Below are positions 8,588-17,425 of a DNA stretch of 64,000 nucleotides, piece after piece (position 1 is the first letter of the stretch; each line of letters opens with the position of its first letter). The stretch comes from Hyphomonas jannaschiana VP2 (GTDB taxonomy: Bacteria > Pseudomonadota > Alphaproteobacteria > Caulobacterales > Hyphomonadaceae): the NCBI RefSeq assembly GCF_000685215.1, contig NZ_ARYJ01000002.1:248001-312000 (forward strand). The letters run 5' to 3'. The notes beneath the pieces are model-generated. The model made no database searches. It was not told where the DNA came from and saw nothing but the letters and a program-made list of their open reading frames with translations. The translations under genes and the position numbers were made by a program.

Positions 8588-9748
8588 TCAACAGGCATCC
8601 AGACCGCTGTATAGATCTGCGATAAGATCCGATGTGGCTTCCAGACCAACGGAAATCCGGAGCAAGCTGTCACTTATGCCAGCCAGGGTCCTGGCTTCGT
8701 CTGTCATGTCCACATGCGTCATGGTCGCTGGATGGGCGATAAGGCTTTCCACGCCGCCAAGGGACTCGGCCAAGGTAAATATCTCGACCGATCGCAGAAA
8801 ATTCCTCACCGCGGCAAGGCCGCCATGCAATTCGAAACTGAGCATGGCGCCGAATCCGCTCTGCTGTCTATTGGCGATCGCATGGCTGGCGTGGGTCGGT
8901 AGCCCGGGATAGTGAACCGCTTTTACGGCAGGATGATCACTGAGGTATACGGCGATCGCCATGGCGCTCTTCTGTTGGACAGCGAGGCGTGCGTAAAGGG
9001 TGCGAAGTCCTCGTAATGCGAGCCAGGAATCGAACGGAGAACCTGTCGCGCCCACGATATTCGCCCACTGCTTCAACGATTCAAATCTTTGCCTGTCGGA
9101 TGCGACTACGGCGCCTCCAATCACATCCGAATGTCCATTCAGATACTTCGTCGTTGAGTGGAACACATAATCGGCGCCAAGCGGGATGGGTTGCTGAAGG
9201 GCGGGGGACAGGAAGGTGTTATCTACGGCGACCTCTGCGCCTGCCTGATGGGCCCATCCGGCCCGTGATTCAATATCCACGACCCGCATCAGGGGATTGC
9301 TCGGACTCTCGATGAGTAACAGCGCCGGTGTGTCGTCAAGCGCCTGGTGAACATCGGCATCGTCACTCTGGTCGACGAGACAAAGCCTGAAATGTCCACG
9401 GTTCGCGCGAGCCTGCAATAGACGCAGGGTTCCTGCATAAGCGTCATGTGGTGCAATGACCAAATCGGACGGTGTCAACCGTCCGACCAGAAGATCGAGA
9501 GCGCCAAGTCCGCTTGATGTGATAACGGCTCCGGCGCCTTCCTCCAGTTGGGCGAGGGCGGACGCGAACTGATCGCGCGTCGGATTGTTGCCCCTGCCAT
9601 AATCATAGGGCCCGGGCTTGTCGTAGCCTTCGAACTGATAGGTTGTCGAAAGATAAAGCGGAGGCACGACGGCGCCGAATGCGGCGTCCGTGGCAACGCC
9701 ATGAGAGGCGGCAATCGTTTCGGGGCGGTGCCGTTTCCTGTCTGTCAT
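8588..9748 (-). CDS. metB: Cystathionine gamma-synthase family (MetB-like)
   Basis: PLP-dependent Cys/Met metabolism enzyme expected to join activated homoserine with cysteine to form cystathionine, or with sulfide to form homocysteine. It has 386 residues. Visible are the YxxxxNPTR-like RGNNPTRD motif, SSGLGAL for PLP phosphate binding, the NTFLSPALQQP segment with the PLP aspartate, the catalytic lysine in STTKYLNGHSD, and the late SLGGVESL block. The length is typical of MetB. Substrate (O-succinyl or O-acetyl homoserine) cannot be told from sequence. It overlaps cysI by four bases (ATGA), so it is the last gene of a cysJ-cysI-metB operon feeding sulfide into methionine. Confidence 0.88.
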   Translation of the reverse strand: MTDRKRHRPETIAASHGVATDAAFGAVVPPLYLSTTYQFEGYDKPGPYDYGRGNNPTRDQFASALAQLEEGAGAVITSSGLGALDLLVGRLTPSDLVIAPHDAYAGTLRLLQARANRGHFRLCLVDQSDDADVHQALDDTPALLLIESPSNPLMRVVDIESRAGWAHQAGAEVAVDNTFLSPALQQPIPLGADYVFHSTTKYLNGHSDVIGGAVVASDRQRFESLKQWANIVGATGSPFDSWLALRGLRTLYARLAVQQKSAMAIAVYLSDHPAVKAVHYPGLPTHASHAIANRQQSGFGAMLSFELHGGLAAVRNFLRSVEIFTLAESLGGVESLIAHPATMTHVDMTDEARTLAGISDSLLRISVGLEATSDLIADLYSGLDAC

Positions 9749-11451
9749 TTGGAGGTGCCTGTGTTCGCGGCATTTTCGATTTTACCTGTGCGAACAAGAA
9801 AGTCACCGAAATGCTCATTCGTTTCGCGTTCTCGGGCATAAGATTCGATGTGGGCGGATAGAATGTTGAGTATGGCCTCTTCGCCGATGTTCTCGGCGAC
9901 CAGTCTGTTGAGGCGTTGACCATGGAAGCCGCCTCCCAGATAGAGGTTATATTTTCCGGGGGCTCTCCCGGTCAGGGCAATCTCGGCAAGATAGGGGCGC
10001 GAACACCCATTGGGACACCCCGTCATTCTGAACGTTATAGGGACGTTGGCAAGATTGTTTGCCGCGAGGATCGCCTCGACCTTGTCGAGAAGTTCCGGCA
10101 GGTAGCGTTCGCTTTCGGCCATGGCGAGACCGCATGTGGGTAAAGCGACACACGCCATCGCATTCTGACGCAAGGCTGATGGCTGGTCTGGTCCAAGTTG
10201 TTTCAGGATGATTGAATCGAGCTTTTTGCGTTGATTTTCCTGCACGCCGGAAATGATGATGTTCTGGTTCGGGGTCAGTCTGAAAGATCCCGAATGCGAT
10301 TGCGCGATTTCCCTGAACACATCGAGTGCGCGCAAATTGAGGCGCCCATTCTCGATATAGACGGTGCGATGAAAGAGCCCGTCTGGACTTTTTTGCCAGC
10401 CATATGGATCTCCGTTGGATGTGAATTCGAAGGCCCGGGCCTTGGCGAAAGACATTCCCATGCGCCGCTCGATCTCTTCCCGGACCCAGTCTATTCCCTT
10501 GTTGTCTATTGTGTATTTGAATCGTGCGTGCTGGCGGTTTTTCCGGTTCCCATAATCGCGCTGAACACCCATGACGGCTTCAACGCATGCCATGAGATTT
10601 TCTGCCGGTACAAATCCGATCAGGCTGGCAAGACGGGGATATGTGCTTGGGTCCTTATCAGTCCGGCCCATGCCTCCGCCGATCACGACATTGAAACCCT
10701 CAAGACCATTGTCGTCGGCAATGGCGATCAAACCGAGATCCTGAGAGAATACATCGATGTCGTTTGAGGGGGGGAGGGCAAAGCCGATCTTGAATTTCCG
10801 GGGCAGATAGGTGGGGCCATAGAACGGCTCTTCCGGGGCAGATGAGGCAATTCGCTGGGTTCCGTACCAGATCTCGTGATAAGCTCTGGTCTTGGGGATC
10901 ACGTGATCGCTGACCTGCTTGGCGAGGGAGGCGACCTCTGCGTGCAATGTTGAACTCCGCGGGTCGACGGTACACATCACGCCCCGGCTATCATCGCCGC
11001 AGGCGGCGACTGTGTCGAGTAGAGCTTCATGGAGACCCTGGATAATCGGCCGCAGGCTCCCTTTCAGTACCCAGTGGAACTGGAATGTCTGCCGCGTCGT
11101 TACCCGGAGGGTTTCGCCACCATGGCGCCGAGCAAGTTCATCCAGCATCAGCCATTGGGACGGTGTACAAACTCCTCCGGGCAGCCGGACACGGATCATG
11201 AACTGGAAGGCAGGTTCAAGTTTTTGACGCCGCCGCTCGTCCCGGACGTCCCGGTCATCCTGTTGGTAAATGCCATGGAACTTCATGAGCTTGACGTCGT
11301 GTTCGGATGGAACAGCGCCAGTGATACGATCGAGAAGACCCTCGGCAATTGTCCCACGAAGGAAATCGCTGGATTCCTTCATTCTTTCGTCAGGTCCCAG
11401 ATCGTCCAGTGACTGGGAAATGTCGAAGCTGCGATCGGTCGTCTGGCTCAT
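9745..11451 (-). CDS. cysI: Sulfite reductase hemoprotein beta subunit
   Basis: Siroheme/4Fe-4S subunit that reduces sulfite to sulfide with electrons from CysJ, in the cytoplasm. From the ATG at 11451 it has about 568 residues, the normal length. The 4Fe-4S/siroheme cysteines are visible as CVALPTC (C-x5-C) and CPNGC (C-x3-C). Other landmarks are the R..RQ.FQ.HW block after TTRQTFQFHW and the GGGMGRT segment. The open frame extends to 11556, but the 11451 start has a GAGAGA ribosome site and lies 11 bases after the cysJ stop. It is coupled to metB downstream. Confidence 0.95.
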   Translation of the reverse strand: MSQTTDRSFDISQSLDDLGPDERMKESSDFLRGTIAEGLLDRITGAVPSEHDVKLMKFHGIYQQDDRDVRDERRRQKLEPAFQFMIRVRLPGGVCTPSQWLMLDELARRHGGETLRVTTRQTFQFHWVLKGSLRPIIQGLHEALLDTVAACGDDSRGVMCTVDPRSSTLHAEVASLAKQVSDHVIPKTRAYHEIWYGTQRIASSAPEEPFYGPTYLPRKFKIGFALPPSNDIDVFSQDLGLIAIADDNGLEGFNVVIGGGMGRTDKDPSTYPRLASLIGFVPAENLMACVEAVMGVQRDYGNRKNRQHARFKYTIDNKGIDWVREEIERRMGMSFAKARAFEFTSNGDPYGWQKSPDGLFHRTVYIENGRLNLRALDVFREIAQSHSGSFRLTPNQNIIISGVQENQRKKLDSIILKQLGPDQPSALRQNAMACVALPTCGLAMAESERYLPELLDKVEAILAANNLANVPITFRMTGCPNGCSRPYLAEIALTGRAPGKYNLYLGGGFHGQRLNRLVAENIGEEAILNILSAHIESYARERETNEHFGDFLVRTGKIENAANTGTSK

Positions 11452-11461
11452 GGCAGTTCTC

Positions 11462-13246
11462 TCAATAGACATCTTTCTGGTAGCGATGCTCTGTTTGAAG
11501 TGTGCGCACATATTCGTCTGCCGCCTCGTGCGCCAGGCCTGATTCCTGGGCGACAATCTCTATCAGGGCTTGATGAACGTCTGGAGCCAGACTGGCCGCA
11601 TCGCCGCAAACATAGATATTGGCGCCGTCTTCCAGCCAGGCATAGATGTCACGCGCCTGTTCCATCATCCGGTGCTGAACGTAAATCCTGTTTGCCTGAT
11701 CCCGCGAAAAAGCGACGTCCATTCTGCCTAGGGTTCCATCACGAAGCCAGGCTTGCCACTCGGTCTGGTAGAGAAAGTCGGTGCGGAAATTCCGGTCACC
11801 AAAGAAGAGCCAGTTCGCCCCGTTGCTGCCTCTCGCTTCCCGTTCCTGCAGAAACGCCCGATACGGCGCGACACCCGTTCCGGCGCCGATCATGATTATC
11901 GGTGTACGATCATCAGGCAGCCGGAAATGCCGGTTCTCCTGAACATAAACAGGAATCTGCGAATCCGGCGTAGCGCGCCCGGCAAGAAGACCCGACGCTA
12001 CGCCGCTTCTCCAGTCGCCATGCAGCTCATAATGGACCGGGGCGACAGTCAAATGGGCTTCGTCCGGTGCGTAGGACAAGCTTGAAGCAAGAGAGTAAAG
12101 CCGTGGCTGCAGCGGCCGCAGCGCCGACACAAATCCTTGAGGCATGACGCCACTGACCGGGAACAGGCGCAAAAGATCGATTATGTGATGATTTTGCAGG
12201 AAGGCTTTCCGTTCCAGGGACTGGTCCTCCTTTGCCAGCCGCTTCAGGTCGGCAGCGTCGCTGAGCAGTGTCCAGTATTCGAGGAAGCGAGGTGTCAGCG
12301 TCGTGATTTCATAACGATGGGTCAGGGCTTCACCAAGCGAGAAGACATGTCCCTTGAGGGTAATGGAGGTCTCGGCATCCAATGATAGGGCTTCGAGCAG
12401 CTTCTCTACCGTGTCGGCCGCGTTTTCAGCCACGATGCCCAGGGCGTCTCCGGGTGCATATACAAGGCCTGAACCTGCCAGAGACAATTCAATGTGCCGG
12501 GTATCCTTTGACGAGCCTCCGCCAACGATGCGGATGTTCTCGAGAACACTGGCTGCAAAGGGATTACGTTTGTCATGGCGAGACGGCGAGGGCGCCCCAA
12601 TAGGCATGACAGAATTTGTCCCAGTAGAATTTTCTGCTTCCCCGTCCGAGAGTTGCTCCAGTACCGACTTGATCCAATTGTCAGCGTCGTCTTCAAAGTC
12701 GACATCACAATCAACGCGCGGCAGAATTTGTTTGGCGCCGAGCGCGGCAAACCGGCTATCAATCTGTTTGCCCGCCTGACAGTAAAATTCGTACGTCGAA
12801 TCGCCGAGAGCGAGTACTGAGAATCTGGTATCGCCGAGCGTCGGGGCCTTCCGGCTTTCCAGGAATTCGAAAAAGTTCATCGCGGGCTGTGGGGGCTCGC
12901 CCTCGCCGTGCGTGCTGACAATGATCAGAATGTCCTGTTCTTCAGCAATCTTGCGTACCTTGTAGTCCGCCATGTCCTGAACGGATGGGACCAGGCCTGC
13001 TTGCTGCGCTTTTGCTTCAAGTGAGCGTGCCACTTCTGCCGCATTGCCTGTTTCAGAACCAAACAGAATAGCCAGCTTGCGCTGTCGGGTAGAGGGGCCC
13101 TTCGCCTGAACGGCAACCTCGTCAGGCCCGGCGGCAAGTCCGCTGAAATAGCCGCCAAGCCACTGAAGCTGTGCCCGGGAAAGCGACCGGGTCAGATCTT
13201 CAACGAGGCGCTGTTGCTCTGTGTCGAGATTAATAACCAAGCCCAT
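11462..13246 (-). CDS. cysJ: Sulfite reductase flavoprotein alpha subunit
   Basis: Diflavin reductase that moves electrons from NADPH through FAD and FMN to CysI. From the ATG at 13246 it has about 594 residues. Domain order is a short leader, a flavodoxin domain with LFGSETGNA and STHGEGEPPQPA, an FAD-binding domain with RLYSLASS, and an NADPH domain with GAGTGVAPYRAFLQER, YVCGDA and a C-terminal YxxDVY end. The frame stays open to 13336, but the ATG at 13246 fits the family start. A candidate -10 box lies about 90 bases upstream. It is the first gene of cysJ-cysI-metB. Confidence 0.94.
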   Translation of the reverse strand: MGLVINLDTEQQRLVEDLTRSLSRAQLQWLGGYFSGLAAGPDEVAVQAKGPSTRQRKLAILFGSETGNAAEVARSLEAKAQQAGLVPSVQDMADYKVRKIAEEQDILIIVSTHGEGEPPQPAMNFFEFLESRKAPTLGDTRFSVLALGDSTYEFYCQAGKQIDSRFAALGAKQILPRVDCDVDFEDDADNWIKSVLEQLSDGEAENSTGTNSVMPIGAPSPSRHDKRNPFAASVLENIRIVGGGSSKDTRHIELSLAGSGLVYAPGDALGIVAENAADTVEKLLEALSLDAETSITLKGHVFSLGEALTHRYEITTLTPRFLEYWTLLSDAADLKRLAKEDQSLERKAFLQNHHIIDLLRLFPVSGVMPQGFVSALRPLQPRLYSLASSLSYAPDEAHLTVAPVHYELHGDWRSGVASGLLAGRATPDSQIPVYVQENRHFRLPDDRTPIIMIGAGTGVAPYRAFLQEREARGSNGANWLFFGDRNFRTDFLYQTEWQAWLRDGTLGRMDVAFSRDQANRIYVQHRMMEQARDIYAWLEDGANIYVCGDAASLAPDVHQALIEIVAQESGLAHEAADEYVRTLQTEHRYQKDVY

Positions 13247-13530
13247 TAGAATACCCGTCAATGCCGGAACTGAGTTGCCGGCGACATTACTGCGCTGATA
13301 CGAAGCGATCTGAGAGCGTATGTGCGCACGGCGCAAACATTATACAAACGATGATTATTGCTGTTTCAGAGCAAAAAAATTGATCTGATCGGTGTGATTT
13401 CGAGCAAAGCTCATAGATCTGGGACGTTCATCGCTTTTCCCGATGCTGCCGTTGCTTAAGCCGCAAGCCCGCCGCCTGCATGCAGACTTGAAGTCTTTTA
13501 CCTTCAGTCAGGTTCGAGGCTCAGACTTCA
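13247..13530 (-). promoter_or_regulatory. Promoter region of the cysJ operon
   Basis: Intergenic stretch between the LysR stop and cysJ. On the minus strand a perfect TATAAT lies at 13339-13344. The hexamer 17 bases before it, GAAACA, is a poor -35, which would suit an activator-dependent promoter. Several A/T-rich inverted segments at 13345-13385 could be LysR-type binding sites. The regulator next door is the obvious candidate to bind here. Confidence 0.4.
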
Positions 13531-14379
13531 TCATGTCGCGATTTCAGCGGAGGCACGCAAACCTCTGCGAACCCGGTCAATGACATCGGCATCGGCTCGC
13601 GTCGAATGAACCATATAGGCCGAATAGGAAAATTCGGGGCTATCCTGGACAAGAGACAGGCGTCCTTCTTCAAGATAGGACCGGATAATGCCTTTTCTGA
13701 AGTACCCGCTTCCGCCTGTCGCCAGGATGTATTCGAGCGCGAGGGGCCCATAACTGAAAGAGGTCACAGCTGGCGGCTTTTCCGGATAGGCTGCCTGATA
13801 GCTCGCCGCAAACTCGTCACCCCAATCAATCTGAACATGATCTTCCTCAGACAAGGGCTGATCGGTAGGAGTTGTCCGTGCCATGACCAGTTTCTCTTCG
13901 AACAGGAGCTCGGTCACCACGCCTGAACGTTTAGGCGCAGCATACAGCACCGCGACATCGAGCGTCCCATCCTGGACGCATTCCATCAGACGGTCCGAGG
14001 TGTCTATTTCGGTTCTGACGGCAAGTTCCGGGCATTCTCGACGCATCCAGAGCATCCAGTGTCGCAGCAACGGATTCCAGAGGCTCAATTCTGCCCCGAC
14101 AGTGGCGACAGTCTCGCGACCGGGCGGCAGGGCGACCGTGCTCCTGGCCCGATCCCATACGTGAACAAGAGACGCAGCGAATCTGAAGAACTGTTCGCCT
14201 GCCGGCGTTAGTTTTGCGCCAGACTTGTTTCGGATGAAGAGTGAGCGTTCGAGCCGGTCTTCCAGAACCTTGATGCGGGCACTTACAGCCGTTTGTGTCA
14301 GATGAAGATTGGACGCAGCTCCGACAAAGCTGCCTGTCTTGACGACTTCAAGAAATGTGCGGGCGACTTCGATATCCAT
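13531..14379 (-). CDS. LysR-family transcriptional regulator near cysJI
   Basis: A 282-residue LysR regulator from the ATG at 14379; an in-frame TTG at 14400 exists but the ATG gives the classic LysR N-terminus (MDIEVARTFLEVVKTGSFVGAA). The winged helix-turn-helix covers roughly 1-60 with LTQTAVSARIK, and the rest is the effector-binding domain. It lies upstream of and in the same direction as cysJ-cysI-metB with a 284-base promoter gap, so it may control sulfite reduction, as CysB or Cbl do elsewhere. It is not close enough to CysB to name. Confidence 0.85.
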   Translation of the reverse strand: MDIEVARTFLEVVKTGSFVGAASNLHLTQTAVSARIKVLEDRLERSLFIRNKSGAKLTPAGEQFFRFAASLVHVWDRARSTVALPPGRETVATVGAELSLWNPLLRHWMLWMRRECPELAVRTEIDTSDRLMECVQDGTLDVAVLYAAPKRSGVVTELLFEEKLVMARTTPTDQPLSEEDHVQIDWGDEFAASYQAAYPEKPPAVTSFSYGPLALEYILATGGSGYFRKGIIRSYLEEGRLSLVQDSPEFSYSAYMVHSTRADADVIDRVRRGLRASAEIAT

Positions 14380-14916
14380 CCAAAGGAAACTTTGCTTCAA
14401 AACGACATTAACAAAAGCATGAGCTGGGGATTACATCCAGCAAACCAAAGCGGCAAGGCGTTCCTGAAGTGACTTTTCGTAACATTTGCGGGGTGTTTCC
14501 CTCAGAAGAGCATGCACCAATTGGGGGGCTTGAGAAATATCAGGGCCGAACACGTGGTCGGATTACCGACTATCTTCTTCTTCCCTTCACATTGGCCAGT
14601 CAGTCATATTTCTCGAGGTTTAAACGCCGACATGTTTCCTTCGACCAGTCTGGAGGCCTCGACGACCGGTTCCGGAGGGCAAAGCCCATCGAGTATGTTG
14701 TCACCGCCACATTGAGGTTTGCGACAAGGCGAGAGGACCTAACCGGGGCGTCATGCCAGCCCTGCAAGGGGCCTGGAAATCGCTTCACTCAAAGCGGGGA
14801 TTGCCCGGAGCGTTTCGATGTATGTGCAAATTATTTCATCTGAACCTGCAATAACATTCGTTTGTTCGTATGAGGCAAATGAGGCAGCCTCAAAGTAGAT
14901 ATTCTGGGAGTGCAAT
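14380..14916. other. Gap between divergent LysR and peroxiredoxin genes
   Basis: This stretch of over 500 bases has several short frames on both strands (for example minus strand 14600-14788 and plus strand 14469-14843) without ribosome sites or recognised motifs. It must hold the promoters of both divergent genes. The right end has a good ribosome site (GGGAG) just before the peroxiredoxin start. The rest may be decayed coding sequence. Confidence 0.35.
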
Positions 14917-15543
14917 ATGGGAATAAGGCTCGGTCAGATCGCCCCCGATTTTGAGCAGGCGAGTACGCAAGGCAGAATTCGCTTTCATGAATGGCTTCAG
15001 GGTAATTGGTGCATATTCTTCAGTCATCCGAAGAATTTTACACCCGTTTGCACAACCGAACTCGGCGAAGTCGCAAAGCTAAAAGCCGAATGGGAGAAAC
15101 GAAACGTCAAGCCACTGGGATTGTCAGTCGATCCGGTCGAAGCACATGATAAATGGACGATCGACATCAACGAAACGCAAGGCACGCAGCTGAATTTCCC
15201 GATGATCGCGGATGCGGACCGGAGCGTTTCGACGCTGTATGATATGGTCCATCCGGATTGTGACCCGTTGCTGACGGTGCGGTCTGTTTATGTCATTGAT
15301 CCTGCGAAGAGGGTCAGGCTGATCCTCACATACCCGCCAAGCACAGGGCGGAACTTTGATGAAATACTCCGAGCCATTGATAGCCTTCAGCTTACGGATG
15401 TCCGCAGTGTGGCGACACCTGTGAATTGGGTGCCTGGCCAATCTGTAATTGTTTCTCCGAAACTATCGGATGAAGAGGCTTTGCGTCAGTTCCCACAGGG
15501 TTTCAGGACACTGAAACCGTATTTGCGGGTGGTGGATCTGTGA
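14917..15543 (+). CDS. 1-Cys peroxiredoxin (Prx6-type)
   Basis: Thiol peroxidase that reduces hydrogen peroxide, organic peroxides or peroxynitrite in the cytoplasm. It has 208 residues in the AhpC/Prx6 arrangement: the thioredoxin-fold active site HPKNFTPVCTTEL with the peroxidatic cysteine (C45), the conserved LSVDPVEAHDKW block, and the Prx6-type C-terminal domain with NWVPGQSVIV and FPQGF. No resolving cysteine is placed as in 2-Cys enzymes. A strong ribosome site precedes the ATG. Its stop overlaps the GTG of the carbonic anhydrase gene, so the two form an operon. Confidence 0.93.
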   Translation: MGIRLGQIAPDFEQASTQGRIRFHEWLQGNWCIFFSHPKNFTPVCTTELGEVAKLKAEWEKRNVKPLGLSVDPVEAHDKWTIDINETQGTQLNFPMIADADRSVSTLYDMVHPDCDPLLTVRSVYVIDPAKRVRLILTYPPSTGRNFDEILRAIDSLQLTDVRSVATPVNWVPGQSVIVSPKLSDEEALRQFPQGFRTLKPYLRVVDL

Positions 15544-16196
15544 CGGCAATGTCGGATGAGCCGTCTCAAATTGACATCGAAGAGGCAAGCATACGCAATT
15601 CAGACAAACATCTGGATGATCTTTTCAAGCGCAACCGCGCTTGGGTGAACGCCTCGAAGAAACGAGACCCCAACTATTTCAAACGCCTGAGCGGCCAGCA
15701 GAAACCACGTTATTTCTGGATTGGTTGCTGTGACAGCCGGGTTCCTGCCACTGAAATCGTCGATCTGGCGCCCGGCGAGATGTTTGTGCATCGCAATATT
15801 GCCAACCTTGCTGTTCCGACGGATCCAAGTTTTTCAGCTGCGCTACAGTTTGCGGTTGAGGTGCTATGTGTCGACCATATCATGATTGTCGGGCATTATG
15901 GCTGCGGTGGGATACAGTCATTGCTGGAAGACAAGACGTCCGACCCGATCGGAGACTGGCTCGAACCTGCGAGACACATGCATCAAAGTCTGGATCGTGG
16001 TGATCGTGACGACGAGGAACACCTGGGATTCTTGTGTGAGCAGAACGTTCTGCGACAGGTCGAAAACCTTCTTGCAAATCCATGTATAAGGAATGCGTGG
16101 CAACGAGGGCAAGAATTGTCGCTCCACGGATGGGTCTATGCGATTGAAGACGGCTTGCTGAAAAGCCTTGTTGGGCCCTTGAGTCATAACGAGTAA
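15540..16196 (+). CDS. Beta-class carbonic anhydrase
   Basis: Zinc enzyme interconverting CO2 and bicarbonate. It has 218 residues (GTG at 15540 overlapping the previous stop; ATG at 15549 is an alternative). Zinc ligands and catalytic pair are clear: CCDSRVPA (Cys, Asp-Arg), then HYGCGG with His and Cys. The HRNIANL motif that follows the first cysteine is present. Coupling with the peroxiredoxin may supply bicarbonate under oxidative or CO2-poor conditions, but that link is inference. It is the Can/CynT branch of the family. Confidence 0.94.
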   Translation: MTAMSDEPSQIDIEEASIRNSDKHLDDLFKRNRAWVNASKKRDPNYFKRLSGQQKPRYFWIGCCDSRVPATEIVDLAPGEMFVHRNIANLAVPTDPSFSAALQFAVEVLCVDHIMIVGHYGCGGIQSLLEDKTSDPIGDWLEPARHMHQSLDRGDRDDEEHLGFLCEQNVLRQVENLLANPCIRNAWQRGQELSLHGWVYAIEDGLLKSLVGPLSHNE

Positions 16197-16406
16197 ATAT
16201 TCTCGTAAGTCTCAAGCAGGCCAGATTCCAGTACCCCGAACGAAAGCTCTGACTGATGGTTTGAAGTCCTGTCTGGCGAGTGTGTTTGTTCTGTGCTTTC
16301 TGTCGAAGGCAGGGAGACAGCGGCAGCGCGCGTGAGAGATAGGGGCATAACCTCCTGGAAGCGTCTGTTGCCAGGGGCTCTATCATACAACACCTGGCGG
16401 GCAATC

Positions 16407-16808
16407 ATGCGACTGACGACGTTTTCCGATTATGCTTTTCGGGTCCTGATATACGCAGCTTCGGCTGGGGACCGCCTGATCACAATTGAAGAAACAGCAA
16501 ATGCTTACCAGATCTCTCGATCGCATTTGATGAAAGTCGTGAATGTGCTGACAAGGGAAGGGTATCTGAAAGGGGTCCGCGGCCGGTCAGGTGGATTTGC
16601 CCTCGCCCAAGTGCCTGAGCAGATAAATCTTGGAGACGTGGTCCGTGCAACTGAGCCAGATTTTGCCCTCGTGGAATGTTTCACCGCCGGGAACCAGTGC
16701 GTGATCACCGGATGTTGCCGGCTTCCCCATATCCTGAATGAAGCGCTTGCGTCATTCATGAGTTCACTGGATCGATACACGCTCGCTGACATCTTGCCGG
16801 CGGATTAG
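16407..16808 (+). CDS. Second Rrf2-family regulator, NsrR-like
   Basis: A 133-residue winged-helix regulator with the Rrf2 start MRLTTFSDYAFRVL, helix-turn-helix in 27-50, the wing RGRSGGFALA, and cysteines C91, C98, C103 and C104 in the ECF..NQC..GCC context of NsrR proteins. The frame is open to 16293, but the ATG at 16407 matches the family. Having two NsrR-like regulators 8 kb apart suggests either duplicated NO sensing or separate targets. No co-directional gene follows; a gdhA remnant does. The extra adjacent cysteine (CC) distinguishes it from the first copy. Confidence 0.85.
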   Translation: MRLTTFSDYAFRVLIYAASAGDRLITIEETANAYQISRSHLMKVVNVLTREGYLKGVRGRSGGFALAQVPEQINLGDVVRATEPDFALVECFTAGNQCVITGCCRLPHILNEALASFMSSLDRYTLADILPAD

Positions 16809-16952
16809 AAGTTCAAGGTTTTGGATGTGGTCTGTCCTCTTGAGGGATGTTGGTCTCCGGATTGCGTCTGCCGTACCTGAGGCGAGGGACGAAGAACTGA
16901 AGCTGCAATCTATCCTGAGCGCAAAGAACGATATCTCCAGACCATGGTAACG

Positions 16953-17425
16953 CTGGTACCGATGGCGACACGGCCATTTCCTGGCATTTTCCCTGTATGA
17001 GACTTCAATGAAATACCAGACGCAGCCGCACTCCCTCGGTATCCGTTTGCCAGTCCGGTCTCGACCACGGGAATGCAGGTGCCCTCGTTTCAAATTGTGT
17101 TCTTGCTGTCATCCAAAGTGCAAACATACCGTATGCGCCGCAAGTCGTAGAGATGTTCCAGGACGCCGGAATCCATTTCGCCCCGGGATCGGAAGCAAAC
17201 ACCGGCGGCGTTGCCACATCAGCTCTCGAAATGCGGCAAAACGCAAGTCGTGACACATGGCGCTTCGAGAAAGCCAACCAGCGTCTGAAGGCGATGAAGA
17301 TCGACACATCTGACCCGCGGCATGATCTGGAATCGGAATAGGACAATCCCGGCAACTATGCTCTTGGTGCCGATGTTGGTGGTTTTACAAGTGACGCAGA
17401 GGCGATGCAGGGCCTGGGTTGTCGT
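16953..17425 (+). pseudogene. Decayed 3' part of a glutamate dehydrogenase gene
   Basis: Translation in one frame matches the C-terminal third of the intact gdhA at 22837-24210. Shared landmarks are a W-x-x-P-C start near 16982, LDxxNAxxL, VLAV...[27 protein letters not shown], and [13 protein letters not shown] to AEAMQ.LG near the end. In-frame stops at 17009-17011 and 17339-17341 break it, and no 5' half is present. The nucleotide match to the intact copy is very close around 17200-17270. It lies in inverted orientation to the intact gene. Weaker similarity may reach back to about 16880. Confidence 0.85.

Noticed and set aside
14469-14843. A 124-codon plus-strand frame before the peroxiredoxin gene
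   Set aside because: No ribosome site, no motif, and overlapping frames of similar length on the other strand.
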